Shown: in pieces, positions 18,033 to 27,365 of the stretch
Layout of the letters: every line of letters begins with the position of its first letter
How positions within the stretch are numbered: the first letter of the stretch is position 1
DNA from: Pseudobdellovibrionaceae bacterium
GTDB lineage: Bacteria; Bdellovibrionota; Bdellovibrionia; Bdellovibrionales; JAMPXM01
Direction of reading: 5' to 3'
Assembly (NCBI GenBank): GCA_021463345.1
Contig: JAJTYM010000004.1
Location: 1 to 64,000, forward strand
DNA length: 64,000 nucleotides
Notes under the pieces: model-generated
Told to the model about the DNA's origin: nothing
What the model saw: the letters and a program-made list of their open reading frames with translations, nothing else
Databases searched by the model: none
Translations under genes and position numbers: made by a program

Positions 18033-19327
18033 TGAATCTCGATTTTCATCCGAAACCGGTCCCGCCGGTTTTCCGCAAGACCCGGTTGCCGAAGTCCGGC
18101 ATCCGGGTCGTGACCGAAACGCATCCGCAGGCGCGGGCGCTGGCGGTCGGGATTTGGGTCGAGACCGGGACGCGCGACGAGAGCCCCTTGGAAGCGGGCA
18201 TCTGTCATTTCATCGAGCACATGGTTTTCAAACGCACGAAGAGCCGCACGGCTTTTCAGATCGCTCGCGAGCTCGAGGCCGTGGGCGGCGAGATCAACGC
18301 TTACACGACGCGTGAATACACTTGTTTCTACACCCAATCGCTGCGGGACCATTTGGAACTCTCGCTCGACGTGCTTTCCGACCTCGTCTGCAGGGCTTCG
18401 TTCGACCCGGTCGACCTCGAGAAAGAAAAGCGGGTCGTTCTGCAAGAGATCCACATGGCAGAGGACAATCTCGAGGATTTCGTCTTCGATCTCTACTTCG
18501 ACAAGGCTTTCGGGGGCGGTCCCATGGGCTGGCCCATCCTGGGGAACGAGGAGACCATCCGAAACCTGCGCCGTCCCCGCCTGGTCGACTTCTACCGCCG
18601 GTGCTACGCGGCCGACCGCCTGATCGTTTCGGTTTCAGGGGCCGTCGATCACGATGATGTCGTGAAGCTCGTCGAGCGCGCCCTCACCCCGAAATTGCGC
18701 AAAGGGGCCAAGCCGGGCCGGCGCAAAGGGCGGCTGAAGCCGTTCCGCGCCGTCGTCGAGAAGCCGTCGGAACAGACGCACATCCTGATGGGTTGGCCGG
18801 CGGCGAACTTCCGCGACAAACTCCGTTTCGAAGCCTACATCGTCAGCACCCTGCTGGCGGGCGGGATGACCTCGAAGCTTTACCAGAGCGTGCGAGAGAA
18901 GCGCGGTCTCGTGTACACGATCTACAGTCAGCTCACCACGTTCACCGACTGCGGGGTCATGACGGTCTACGCGGGGACCGAAGCCGGCCGCGCCAAGAAA
19001 GTGATCGAACTCGTCTTGCGTGAGATCGACCGGCTCCGCGAGAGGGGCATCTCGGCCTCCGATCTGCGCCTTTACAAGACGCAGGTGATCGGGCAGATCC
19101 TGCTCGGCTCCGACGACATGGAGAATCGCATGAACTCGCTCGGCGTCAACGAGATGGTGTTCGGCGCGTACCTACCGGTCGACCGGATCATCCGGGAGAT
19201 CGAGGCGGTCACGGTGGAATCGGTCGGCGCCTACGTCCGTTCGTATCTCGACCGCCGGCGCATGGGTGTATTGCTGTTGGGCTCGGCGCCGAAGAGCGTG
19301 TTCGAGCCGTACTTGAAGAGCATCTGA
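18032..19327 (+). CDS. M16-family zinc peptidase (processing-peptidase type)
   Basis: 431 residues. The inverted zinc motif is HFIEH (near residue 55), with the third ligand Glu in the EKRVVLQEIHMAEDNLED helix. The C-terminal half carries the arginine/tyrosine-type segment VREKRGLVYTIYSQ. Similar single-gene M16 peptidases (YmxG/PqqL-like) often sit beside pnp. It is probably a cytoplasmic peptidase, as no signal peptide is visible. Translation is coupled to pnp by the overlapping TGATG. dut follows 24 nt downstream. Confidence 0.92.
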   Translation: MNLDFHPKPVPPVFRKTRLPKSGIRVVTETHPQARALAVGIWVETGTRDESPLEAGICHFIEHMVFKRTKSRTAFQIARELEAVGGEINAYTTREYTCFYTQSLRDHLELSLDVLSDLVCRASFDPVDLEKEKRVVLQEIHMAEDNLEDFVFDLYFDKAFGGGPMGWPILGNEETIRNLRRPRLVDFYRRCYAADRLIVSVSGAVDHDDVVKLVERALTPKLRKGAKPGRRKGRLKPFRAVVEKPSEQTHILMGWPAANFRDKLRFEAYIVSTLLAGGMTSKLYQSVREKRGLVYTIYSQLTTFTDCGVMTVYAGTEAGRAKKVIELVLREIDRLRERGISASDLRLYKTQVIGQILLGSDDMENRMNSLGVNEMVFGAYLPVDRIIREIEAVTVESVGAYVRSYLDRRRMGVLLLGSAPKSVFEPYLKSI

Positions 19328-19351
19328 TCCATCATCGCAGGGGAGGGAACC

Positions 19352-19801
<450 letters not shown>

Positions 19802-19813
19802 GGCCCCGCGATC

Positions 19814-20422
19814 TCAGCGGATCTCGCTTTCGAGGCGGTCGAGGCTCTTTGGCGCGCTGAGCACGCGGTATTCGTCGGCGCGTTTGGAATTGCGGTACTG
19901 CGACGTCGCCCAGACCAGGAAGAAGGCCAGGTAGATGCCGCCGATGAGGCGCAACAGGTCCTTGCGTTCGAGCCGGAAATGCTCGCTCAGGCCGACGACG
20001 AGGAGCGCGCAGGTCGTTAAAAAGCCGATCAGGTCGATCAGCGGCACCCAGCCCGAAATCACGTGCAGCGCGAGGTAGGGCAGGTTCGCGACCACGACGA
20101 CGCCGGCGAGGCGCTTGCGTTCGAGGTAGGTCGAATGCGCGAGGGCGAAATAGCTCGCCAGGAAAAACGAGATCACGGCGACTTGTATCAGGCTGATGAT
20201 CGGGAAGAGGAAAAGGCCCCCCAGGAAACGCCAAACGTTCATCGAGACGAGCCCGCCGACCACGCCCGACACCGCGGCCGCCCCGGCCTGCAGCGAGAGC
20301 AGCGCGGGCCAGCTCCAATCGGGCGCCGTGCGGACGCCTTCGACCGGATTGGCGAAGAACGAGGGGAGGAACTTCAGTATGTCGTCGAGCTCCGCTCGGA
20401 GCCGCGGGATGTCCAATGCCAT
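19814..20422 (-). CDS. Yip1-like integral membrane protein
   Basis: About 202 residues with four to five hydrophobic segments (around SLQAGAAAVSGVVGGLVSM, FLFPIISLIQVAVISFFLASY, LAGVVVVANLPYLALHVI, LIDLIGFLTTCALLVVGL and GGIYLAFFLVWA). The layout is that of bacterial Yip1/DUF1282-type proteins, whose role is poorly known. A TTG at 20458 would extend it and overlap the upstream gene; I prefer the ATG at 20422. It is likely co-transcribed with the upstream hydrolase-like gene. Confidence 0.65.
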   Translation of the reverse strand: MALDIPRLRAELDDILKFLPSFFANPVEGVRTAPDWSWPALLSLQAGAAAVSGVVGGLVSMNVWRFLGGLFLFPIISLIQVAVISFFLASYFALAHSTYLERKRLAGVVVVANLPYLALHVISGWVPLIDLIGFLTTCALLVVGLSEHFRLERKDLLRLIGGIYLAFFLVWATSQYRNSKRADEYRVLSAPKSLDRLESEIR

Positions 20423-20435
20423 CGCACTCAGCACA

Positions 20436-21128
20436 TCACCGAGCGTCGTCTTCCGCAAGCGAAATGGCGAGCTCGAGGAATTTGCGCTCCACGATCCATG
20501 TTTGCCCCGACAGCGAGAGCCCGATTTCCGCGGCGACGATGTTCGTTTCGGCGGCGAGCGCGTTGTGCAGGGACAAGAACAAGGCTTGCAGCCAGGCCGC
20601 CGCCGGCGCGGCCCCGAGTTTCACGGACGCTTTCGGCAGGGCCAGCGGGCGCAATCCATCCCGTCGCGGCCGTAAATCCGAAACCGAAGCGCGTCCGCGC
20701 ACCGTGCGATCCTCGCATTCGACGATGGTCGCCGATTTCAGGTTCAAGAGCCCCCAGTGTCGCGCCGCGCTCAGCTCCGCTTCGATCGAGGAGTCGCCGA
20801 TCAGATGACACGGGCGCCTGCGGGCGACCAGAACGGCCTTGAGCGCGTCCAGGCGTCGGTCGGAGCCGCGCCAAGGGAGCTCGAGCACCTCGATCTCGTA
20901 CCCGTGCGCGGCGAGGAACGCCGGGACCTGGTTCCAGTAGTTGAGGAAATAAAACACCGATCGGCGGCCCGTGATGAAAACGATCGGGTAACGGGTCAGA
21001 AGGCAATTGGGGACCAGGGCGATGTCCCTCAGACGGAGCGAGCGGAAATAGTCGATGGCGACGTGGACGGCGAGGAAGACGGACGTCGAGAGCAGACTAC
21101 CGGCGGCGACCCAGGCGAGCGTTCCCAT
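20436..21128 (-). CDS. membrane-anchored alpha/beta-hydrolase-like protein
   Basis: 230 residues. An N-terminal hydrophobic anchor (LAWVAAGSLLSTSVFLAVHVAI) is followed by a lipase-like start: YPIVFITGRRS, then FYFLNYWNQVPAFLAAHGYEIEVLELPWRG. The nucleophile-elbow position reads LIGDSSIEAE instead of G-x-S-x-G, so catalysis is doubtful. It could be a degenerate esterase or a PGAP1-like scaffold. The Yip1-like gene follows with a gap of about 13 nt; a barrel gene lies 15 nt upstream in the same direction. Confidence 0.6.
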   Translation of the reverse strand: MGTLAWVAAGSLLSTSVFLAVHVAIDYFRSLRLRDIALVPNCLLTRYPIVFITGRRSVFYFLNYWNQVPAFLAAHGYEIEVLELPWRGSDRRLDALKAVLVARRRPCHLIGDSSIEAELSAARHWGLLNLKSATIVECEDRTVRGRASVSDLRPRRDGLRPLALPKASVKLGAAPAAAWLQALFLSLHNALAAETNIVAAEIGLSLSGQTWIVERKFLELAISLAEDDAR

Positions 21129-21143
21129 GGCGGGATGTCTCCG

Positions 21144-21833
21144 TCAAAAGTGCGTGTCGAGCCGGACGGTGGCGTCGACGGCGTTTCGGTCCACGGTTTC
21201 GCCGATGAGCGCGTGGCGCGCGCTGAGCTCGGCGCCGACGCTGAGCGAACGGCCGATGAAGTACTCGCCGCCCAGGGCGAGGATCGTCGACGGCGTCGAG
21301 AACACGGTGTCGGCGGCGCCCGGATCGGACACCGTGAGGTAGCGCGCGGCCAACCCGGCCCCGACTCGCATGCCGATGGCGGTCGTCATGCGCTCGCGGT
21401 AATAGACTTTGAGGTCGAACTCCTTGAGGCCGACGCCGAGACGGCCGTGGTTCCCGCGGCTGAAGGAGCGGGCCGCGCCTTCGGCGAGCCAATGATCGCT
21501 GAACAGGTCGATGCCGAAGGCCGCCTGGAACCCGCGCTGACCCATGCGCACCTTCTGACCCTGGTGCGAGAAGGTGGAGAACGTGGATGCGAGGCCGACG
21601 CCGCCATGGAGCAGGATCGACGCGAACGGGTCGCTGTCCGGCTTGGACGGGCGGGCGTGGCTCGCGCCCGTGTGGCTGAGTTCGCGGACGATGGCGTCGT
21701 AGTCCATCAGTTCTGCGTCGTCCTCGTCGCTTTGCGCGCGCGCGGGGGATGGGTCTAGAGCCAGGCTCAGCGCGGAAAACGCGGCGAGAAACGCGAGGAG
21801 AGCCCCGCGGGCGGGAGCATTCGTTGCCTTCAT
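21144..21833 (-). CDS. outer-membrane beta-barrel protein
   Basis: 229 residues. The signal peptide ends near PARAQ (residue 34). An acidic segment (SDEDDAELMDYDA) precedes about eight amphipathic strands with Gly-rich turns, ending VDATVRLDTHF with a terminal Phe. The function is unknown. There is no Shine-Dalgarno sequence: TAAACT sits exactly 6 nt before the ATG (minus strand, 21845-21840), suggesting a leaderless start. It heads a three-gene unit with the hydrolase-like and Yip1-like genes, all envelope proteins. Confidence 0.78.
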   Translation of the reverse strand: MKATNAPARGALLAFLAAFSALSLALDPSPARAQSDEDDAELMDYDAIVRELSHTGASHARPSKPDSDPFASILLHGGVGLASTFSTFSHQGQKVRMGQRGFQAAFGIDLFSDHWLAEGAARSFSRGNHGRLGVGLKEFDLKVYYRERMTTAIGMRVGAGLAARYLTVSDPGAADTVFSTPSTILALGGEYFIGRSLSVGAELSARHALIGETVDRNAVDATVRLDTHF

Positions 21834-21927
21834 GGGCTCAGTTTAGCAGTCGGCTTCGGCCGAAAACCACAATTTTGAAAAAACTCGTCTTCCCCGGACG
21901 CGCCCGTCGGGGGCAAACTGATCGGGC

Positions 21928-22341
21928 ATGATGCGCGTGTCGGAGCGTTGTTATTGCGCTTTCTGCCGGAGCCAGAGGACGGTGTACTTGAAAAAGCGCT
22001 TGTCCTTGGTCGATGCGGCTTCGAGCTTGGCCGCGAGCCTCGCGCTCATGTTTCTCGTCTTTCAGGACTTTGATCCGAGGTTTTTGGTCTTTTTCGCGAT
22101 CGCGCTGGCCTGCGCCGAGATCTTCATCCGCGTCCGCTGGCGCGTGACCGTCGCGTGCGCGCGCTGCGGGTTCGATCCGGTGCTGTACAAGCGCGACCCG
22201 GCCCGCGCGGCCGCCAAGGTCAAAGCGCTCCTCGACAGCCGCAGGGAGGATCCGCTGGCGGCGCTCGCGCCGCCGCCGAAATTGCCGGTGATCGTCAGGA
22301 AAAGGGGGAGTCCGCACGGCCGCCCCGTGGAACCGAGTTGA
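21928..22341 (+). CDS. small membrane protein with paired CxxC zinc motifs
   Basis: 137 residues. The N terminus has CYCAFCRSQR and the C-terminal half has CARCGFDP, together forming a likely zinc site on the cytoplasmic side. Between them are two membrane segments (SSLAASLALMFLVFQDF and FLVFFAIALACAEIFI). A Pro/Arg-rich tail follows. I do not recognise the family. The start may be 21928 or the second ATG at 21931. It is divergent from the barrel gene, with a 94-nt gap. Confidence 0.7.
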   Translation: MMRVSERCYCAFCRSQRTVYLKKRLSLVDAASSLAASLALMFLVFQDFDPRFLVFFAIALACAEIFIRVRWRVTVACARCGFDPVLYKRDPARAAAKVKALLDSRREDPLAALAPPPKLPVIVRKRGSPHGRPVEPS

Positions 22342-22375
22342 GTGTTTCGATCCGGCCAGGTAGGCTGAAAGCCTC

Positions 22376-23071
22376 ATGCGCATCCTGGTGATCATCCCGA
22401 CTTACAACGAGCGCGAGAACGTCGCGGCCATCACGAGCGCGGTTCTGGCCGCGGCCCCTTCCGTCCACGTCCTGGTCGTGGACGACAATTCGCCCGATGG
22501 CACGGGCCAGATCGTGCGCGAACTCGCCGCGGGCGAGCCCCGCTTGAAACTCCTGAGCCGCGCCGGCAAAGAAGGTCTGGGCCGCGCGTATCTCGCGGCT
22601 TTCGAGTGGGGACTGGGCAACGGGTACGACGCCATGGTCGAGATGGACGCCGACTTTTCGCACCGCCCGGAGGATCTCGTTGAAATCCTCGGTACTCTGC
22701 CCTCGGCTGATTTCGTGGTCGGATCCCGCTACGTCAAGGGGGGCGCCACGAGAAACTGGGGACTCGCCCGCAAACTCATCAGCCGCGGCGGCAGCCTCTA
22801 TTCGCGCCTCATCCTCGGTTATCCGCTTCGCGACTGGACCGGCGGTTTCAACGCCTGGAAGAAGGACGTCCTGCTCGGAATCGATTACAAAACCGTGCGG
22901 AGCAACGGCTACAGTTTCCAGATCGAGCTCAAGTACCGGAGTCTCGCCAAGGGATACAGAGGCAAAGAAGTGCCGATCCTCTTCGAGGACCGCCGCGTCG
23001 GGAACAGCAAGATGAGTTTGAGGATCGTGATCGAGGCGTTTTACCGCGTGTGGGTGATGCGTTTTGCGTGA
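22376..23071 (+). CDS. polyprenol monophosphomannose synthase-type GT2 glycosyltransferase
   Basis: 231 residues. It resembles dolichyl/polyprenyl-phosphate mannose (or glucose) synthases, which charge a lipid carrier with sugar from a nucleotide sugar at the inner membrane. Motifs are VIIPTYNERENV, VVDDNSPDGT, MDADFSHRPEDL, GSRYVKGG and the acceptor-loop DWTGGFNAWK. No C-terminal membrane domain is present, so it is the short soluble form. There is no ribosome binding site; TTGAGT-17-TAGGCT (22338-22366) ends 9 nt before the ATG. It overlaps the next gene by 8 nt. Confidence 0.92.
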   Translation: MRILVIIPTYNERENVAAITSAVLAAAPSVHVLVVDDNSPDGTGQIVRELAAGEPRLKLLSRAGKEGLGRAYLAAFEWGLGNGYDAMVEMDADFSHRPEDLVEILGTLPSADFVVGSRYVKGGATRNWGLARKLISRGGSLYSRLILGYPLRDWTGGFNAWKKDVLLGIDYKTVRSNGYSFQIELKYRSLAKGYRGKEVPILFEDRRVGNSKMSLRIVIEAFYRVWVMRFA

Positions 23072-24056
23072 CGTCGTCCGTCGCGCCGCTCGGCTTCTGT
23101 TCGCCGTCTGCCCCGTCGCGTTCGGCGCGGGAGTGCTCTGCGTCGGAACGCTCGGCATGGGGTCGCTCGGCATGGAGTCGCTCGATTTTGTACCGACCGC
23201 GCTCGCTCAGGCGCGCCGGCCCGATTCCGCCAAAAAAGAGAGTCCTGGGCGCGCGATGATCGTCAAAACCGATTCAGCCATCGTCTTCTCGAGGCCCGAT
23301 ATGGATTCCGATTCGATCGCCTATTTGAGCGCGGGCGACGCGATTCGGGTCTCTAGGAGGATCTACGGAGGCCCGGCCGGCCATAGATTCTACAGGATCG
23401 CCCTCCCGAACGGGAAGTTCGGTTACATCGCGACCATCGACGTCGGCGCCGGTCGGTCGGCGAAGGCGTCGAAGGCCGCTAAAAGCAGGGGTGAAAAGCC
23501 CGGCCCGAAGAACCTGGAGCGGCTCGAACGCGCGCGATTGCGGCGCGAGCTTTCCAAGCCGATGATGTTCAACACCTGGTTCGGGTTGTTCCTCGGGCAG
23601 ATGCGGTTCAAGGAGAAGGTGCCGGGCGTGAAAGCCGAAGACGATCTCCTCGTCTACGGGTTCAAGGTGACCGGACCGGACGTGCTCTTGTCGGGTCCGT
23701 TGATGGACATGAACTTCACCTTGTATTTCGGCGCGCCCCGGTATTACCGGTCGATCTCGCGTGTGAAGCCGAGCGGCGTCCTTTTCGCGACGGATGCGCT
23801 TCTTCTCATGCCGTTCGGGATGGGTCAGGATTCCGCTCTCTATCTCGGACTCGGTCCCTGGCTCAAGTACTCGAGTTTCAAGTACGTCAGCCCGTCGGGA
23901 GCGCTCGCCACGCCATCGAAGTTCGGATTGGGGGCGAGCCTCGCCGTGGGCGGCGCGTACCGGGTGGGGCCGGTCAGCGCCCGCCTCGAAGGCAAATACA
24001 TCTTCGAGCGGGTCACGCACCAGGTGATCCAGTTGAGCGTGCAGACGTTTTATTGA
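23064..24056 (+). CDS. exported SH3-domain plus beta-barrel protein
   Basis: 330 residues. A signal-peptide region (residues 1-50, somewhat long) precedes an SH3b-like domain (about 65-130: VFSRPDMDSDSIAYLSAGDAIRVSRR, then GKFGYIATIDVG) and a basic linker. From about residue 170 it has beta-strand-rich, barrel-like sequence (FGLFLGQMRF to YIFERVTHQ). It may link peptidoglycan to the outer membrane. The start codon is probably TTG at 23064, overlapping the glycosyltransferase stop; other starts are possible. Confidence 0.65.
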   Translation: MRDVVRRAARLLFAVCPVAFGAGVLCVGTLGMGSLGMESLDFVPTALAQARRPDSAKKESPGRAMIVKTDSAIVFSRPDMDSDSIAYLSAGDAIRVSRRIYGGPAGHRFYRIALPNGKFGYIATIDVGAGRSAKASKAAKSRGEKPGPKNLERLERARLRRELSKPMMFNTWFGLFLGQMRFKEKVPGVKAEDDLLVYGFKVTGPDVLLSGPLMDMNFTLYFGAPRYYRSISRVKPSGVLFATDALLLMPFGMGQDSALYLGLGPWLKYSSFKYVSPSGALATPSKFGLGASLAVGGAYRVGPVSARLEGKYIFERVTHQVIQLSVQTFY

Positions 24057-24265
24057 GCCGAGCTTCCGCCGGCGCCCTCGGCCGGATGCGATTCGAAGCG
24101 AGGTTTGCGGTTCGGAAAAGGGGGCGAAGGGCCCTCTGGGCCCGGCGTCAGATTCCAATACGTTTTTGGCTCGCCGCTTTCAGTCATTCGTCTCAAAAAC
24201 GCCTGTCTATCCGAGCGCCTGTGGCTGATGTAAAGCCCGGCCGACCGGGAGCCGATAAGAAGGCC
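24057..24265 (+). other. intergenic region before the Big-domain gene
   Basis: About 209 nt. The reading frame is open here, but its Arg-rich content and lack of a ribosome binding site suggest it is untranslated. No clear promoter or terminator was recognised. Confidence 0.35.
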
Positions 24266-24898
24266 ATGCGGATGGCTGGACGTTGGCGCGAGAATCCGGA
24301 AAAGATGGCCAGAGACGCTTGGCGCAAGCCGGGGTCACTCGTCGTTGCTCTCATTCAATTCACTCTGCTAACGCTGGTTTTCTGCGGTTGCGGGATGGAA
24401 GGCGGTATTCGACGCCTCGTCGGCAATCGGGTGCCTGATTTCAAAAAAACGGAGATCATCGCCGGATCCCCGGTCCCCGCGGACGGCTCGGCGGAACTGG
24501 CGCTTCTCATTCACCTCAAAAATTCCGATGGCACACCGATTCCGGACTACAAGCCGGAGTACTCGGTCGTCGCTGGAGACGGCGTGGTGCCGCACGAATG
24601 CACGACCAGCGACAGCAACGGCTTGTCCGCCTGCTTTTTGAAAGCGACCGTGGCGGGCGTGAAGCGCTTGCGGCTGATGAACGCCCTCGCCGGGCTTGAA
24701 CGTGAAGTCGCGTTCGAGCCGCCGCGGGGAAACGGTCGGATCATCGGTCTGGTGCCGGGAGCGGAATCACGGAGCGCGACCGCGAGCGGCCATCGGGTGC
24801 AGATCTCCGTCGGCGACCCCGTCCGAGGGGTGGGTGGCTCGACCCCGGACGGCTCGAAGGTCATGTTCTCCGTGCAAGGCGTGTTGGTGTCGCCATGA
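24266..24898 (+). CDS. probable lipoprotein with a bacterial Ig-like (Big_1) domain
   Basis: About 210 residues. The N terminus is basic and then hydrophobic (SLVVALIQFTLLTLVFCGCG), giving a lipobox-like Cys. A Big_1/invasin-type domain follows (PVPADGSAELALLIHLKNSDGTPIPD, then DSNGLSACFLKATVAG). The start is uncertain: AAGAAGG favours the ATG at 24266, and 24305 is also possible. The stop overlaps ATGA at 24895-24898, tying it to the S74 fibre gene. Inference: it anchors or assists the fibre at the outer membrane. Confidence 0.6.
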   Translation: MRMAGRWRENPEKMARDAWRKPGSLVVALIQFTLLTLVFCGCGMEGGIRRLVGNRVPDFKKTEIIAGSPVPADGSAELALLIHLKNSDGTPIPDYKPEYSVVAGDGVVPHECTTSDSNGLSACFLKATVAGVKRLRLMNALAGLEREVAFEPPRGNGRIIGLVPGAESRSATASGHRVQISVGDPVRGVGGSTPDGSKVMFSVQGVLVSP

Positions 24899-24915
24899 GA
24901 GAGAGGGGCCCAGGA

Positions 24916-27285
24916 ATGTCGATGACGAAATCTGTGGTGGCGAAGCGATGCCTCGTCGTCGCGCTCGCGTGCGTAACGGGTGGCGCGGCGCGTGCGGGTA
25001 CGGCGCCTCAGGGGATGACGCTCCAAGGGCGGATTTTGAATTCGTCGGGCCAACCGCTCGAGGCGGCCAACGTCACGTTCACGATCATGATTCGGTCCCC
25101 GGGCGCCGAGGACTGCCTGCTTTTCGAGGAAGTTCATACGCTGAATATGTCGGATTCCGGCGGCGTCTTCTCGCTCGGAATCGGCTCTGGGGCTCGTCCC
25201 GGGGCGGGTTTCAAGGCCACGAGCACGCTCAAGCAGGTCTTCGCCAATTCCGGCGCCGCGATCACCGGGCTGGCGTGCGGCACGGGCTCGGCATACACGC
25301 CCTCGGCCGGCCATAAGAGGAGAATCAGGCTCAGCTTCGACGCGGGCTCGGGCGCGCAGCTCGTCGACAAGGCTCTCGACGTGCAAGCGGTCCCGTACGC
25401 CCTCCAGGCCGACTCCCTGCAAGGCAAGGGCGCCTCGGACTTCGTGCAGGTCAACAACGCGACGGCGGCGCTCACTCAGTTCAATCTGGAGTCTGTTTTC
25501 GCGAACGCCGCCAGCGTGACGGAGCTGCAGAGCTTGATCGCCGGGACTTCGTCGAGCTTCGTTCAGGCTGGCGGCGGCGGTTTCGCGCCGACGTCGAGCG
25601 TGAACTTCAACGGGCAGGACATCGCCAACGCGACCGGCATCCGCCTCAACGGCGCCGCCGGCCGCGAGCTCCAGGTCGATCGGAGCACGGCCGCGGACAC
25701 GGCCGGCAACCAGCTCGTCATGGGCGCCGGCGGGGCCAGTTCCGGGGCCCAGGACAAAGGTGGCGGCAAGCTCGTGCTGGCGGGCGGCGCCTCGACCGGC
25801 ACGGGGACGTCGAGCATCGAGTTTCAGACCGCGTCGGCCGGCGCGAGCGGCACGGCCGACAACGCGCCGTCGACGAAGATGACCGTCCTCGGCAACGGCA
25901 ACGTCGGCATCGGGACGACGTCCCCCAGCTCGGCGCTTGATGTCGACGGCGCCCTGTCCCTGAGGGGCATGGCGGCTCCCGCGGTCTCTCCCGTGGGCCA
26001 GGGGCGTATCTACTTCGATTCAGTCGCGAATAAATTCAAAGTCTCCGAGGACAACGGCGCATATGCCGATCTTGTTGGGGGCGGAGGCGGCGGCGGCTCG
26101 AAGTGGACGGCGGCCGGTTCCGATATCTACTACAGCTCGGGCAAAGTGGGCATCGGGACGGCGTCCCCACAAAGAGCTTTCCATGTCGTGGCCAATGATG
26201 CGGGCACTCCATCGGCCATCGCGTTTGACAATGTGAACACGACTAACGGCAACGGCATCAACCTCTCGTTTCGCGGCACTTCGACGGGGGTGGGCGGCGC
26301 CGCTTTCAAGGAGTTTGGCGCGATCCAAGTGGGTTATGCCACCCATGACGACGCGACTCTCGCGTCGACGATGAAGTTTTACACCAGGGTCGGCGGCGCG
26401 ACCGTTATGCCGCTTCTCATCAATTCAACCGGGGACATCGGCGCGAACAGCATAACGGCCACCCGCGCCGGCGACGTCGGCATCGGGACGGCGAATCCTT
26501 CGAGGCGGCTCCATGTTTCCGGCGCGATGACGGTTGGCGATCATGAGACCGGGGTCGGGCGGTTGTTCGTGCGGACGTCGGGCACGACGAATAACGATGG
26601 CTTCGTACTGGGCAACGCCGGGTTCTCGGCTTCCGCGCGCTGGTGGATCGATGCGTCTGGCGCGCAGAGGATCGACAATGGCGCCTTGGCGGACAAGCCG
26701 ATCTCCATCAACGGAGCCGGAACCGGCAACGTCGGCATAGGTACCGCGACGCCTGGAATGAAACTCGACGTGAACGGCGACATTCGCGTCGCCAACGCTT
26801 CAAAATTGTACGTCGGGGCGATCGCCGTTTGCGACAATACAGGCTGCCTGTCGCCTTCGGACGCCCGCTACAAAGAGAACATCGCTCCGCTCGAGAACAG
26901 CCTCGAAAACATCTTGAAAATCCAGGGCGTCGGTTACGACTGGGGCGACAAGCGAGCCTTCAACGATAAACGCCAAATCGGCTTCATCGCCCAAGACTTG
27001 GAGAAGGTTTACCCAGAGGTCGTCAAAACGGATGAAAAAACCGGAATGAAGTCCGTCATGTATGACAAGCTCGTCGCTCCTCTCGTCGAAGCGCTCAAGA
27101 CGCTCCACGACCGCGTTCTCGGCATTGAACGCCGAATCGCCGGCGACAAAGCGGCGGTGGACGCCAAAGTGCGGCGGATTGAATCCGAAAACGACGATCT
27201 GAAAAGCGAAAACAAAGCCCTTAAACGACGTTTGGATGACCAACAGAAGGAACTTGAGGCCATCAAACGCAAACTCGGCCTATAG
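24916..27285 (+). CDS. surface fibre protein with C-terminal peptidase S74 (endosialidase chaperone) domain
   Basis: About 789 residues. A signal peptide (MTKSVVAKRCLVVALACVTGGAARA) is followed by a Gly/Ser/Ala-rich shaft. The shaft repeats GNVGIGT(T/A)xP-type units (around residues 330, 412, 520 and 607) with beta-helix character. The C terminus has SDARYKENI, GFIAQDLEKVYPEVV and a coiled coil. Peptidase S74 is an intramolecular chaperone that trimerises tail-fibre-like proteins and then cleaves itself off, classically before the Ser of SDxR. Bdellovibrio-type genomes carry many such proteins. An earlier ATG at 24895 adds seven residues. Confidence 0.85.
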   Translation: MSMTKSVVAKRCLVVALACVTGGAARAGTAPQGMTLQGRILNSSGQPLEAANVTFTIMIRSPGAEDCLLFEEVHTLNMSDSGGVFSLGIGSGARPGAGFKATSTLKQVFANSGAAITGLACGTGSAYTPSAGHKRRIRLSFDAGSGAQLVDKALDVQAVPYALQADSLQGKGASDFVQVNNATAALTQFNLESVFANAASVTELQSLIAGTSSSFVQAGGGGFAPTSSVNFNGQDIANATGIRLNGAAGRELQVDRSTAADTAGNQLVMGAGGASSGAQDKGGGKLVLAGGASTGTGTSSIEFQTASAGASGTADNAPSTKMTVLGNGNVGIGTTSPSSALDVDGALSLRGMAAPAVSPVGQGRIYFDSVANKFKVSEDNGAYADLVGGGGGGGSKWTAAGSDIYYSSGKVGIGTASPQRAFHVVANDAGTPSAIAFDNVNTTNGNGINLSFRGTSTGVGGAAFKEFGAIQVGYATHDDATLASTMKFYTRVGGATVMPLLINSTGDIGANSITATRAGDVGIGTANPSRRLHVSGAMTVGDHETGVGRLFVRTSGTTNNDGFVLGNAGFSASARWWIDASGAQRIDNGALADKPISINGAGTGNVGIGTATPGMKLDVNGDIRVANASKLYVGAIAVCDNTGCLSPSDARYKENIAPLENSLENILKIQGVGYDWGDKRAFNDKRQIGFIAQDLEKVYPEVVKTDEKTGMKSVMYDKLVAPLVEALKTLHDRVLGIERRIAGDKAAVDAKVRRIESENDDLKSENKALKRRLDDQQKELEAIKRKLGL

Positions 27286-27317
27286 GCCGTTCAGTCCTCA
27301 TCGGGAACAGGTTGGTT

Positions 27318-27359
27318 GGGGAATTCCCCAGTGACAGGCGTGTCGCCACGCGCTATGAC
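27318..27359 (+). promoter_or_regulatory. mutL promoter with upstream palindrome
   Basis: GTGACA (27331-27336), a 17-nt spacer and TATGAC (27354-27359), ending 6 nt before the mutL ATG, so transcription should begin at or next to the start codon. A perfect 12-bp palindrome GGGGAATTCCCC (27318-27329) adjoins the -35. A closely similar arrangement precedes gmk. Confidence 0.6.
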
Positions 27360-27365
27360 CCGAGT

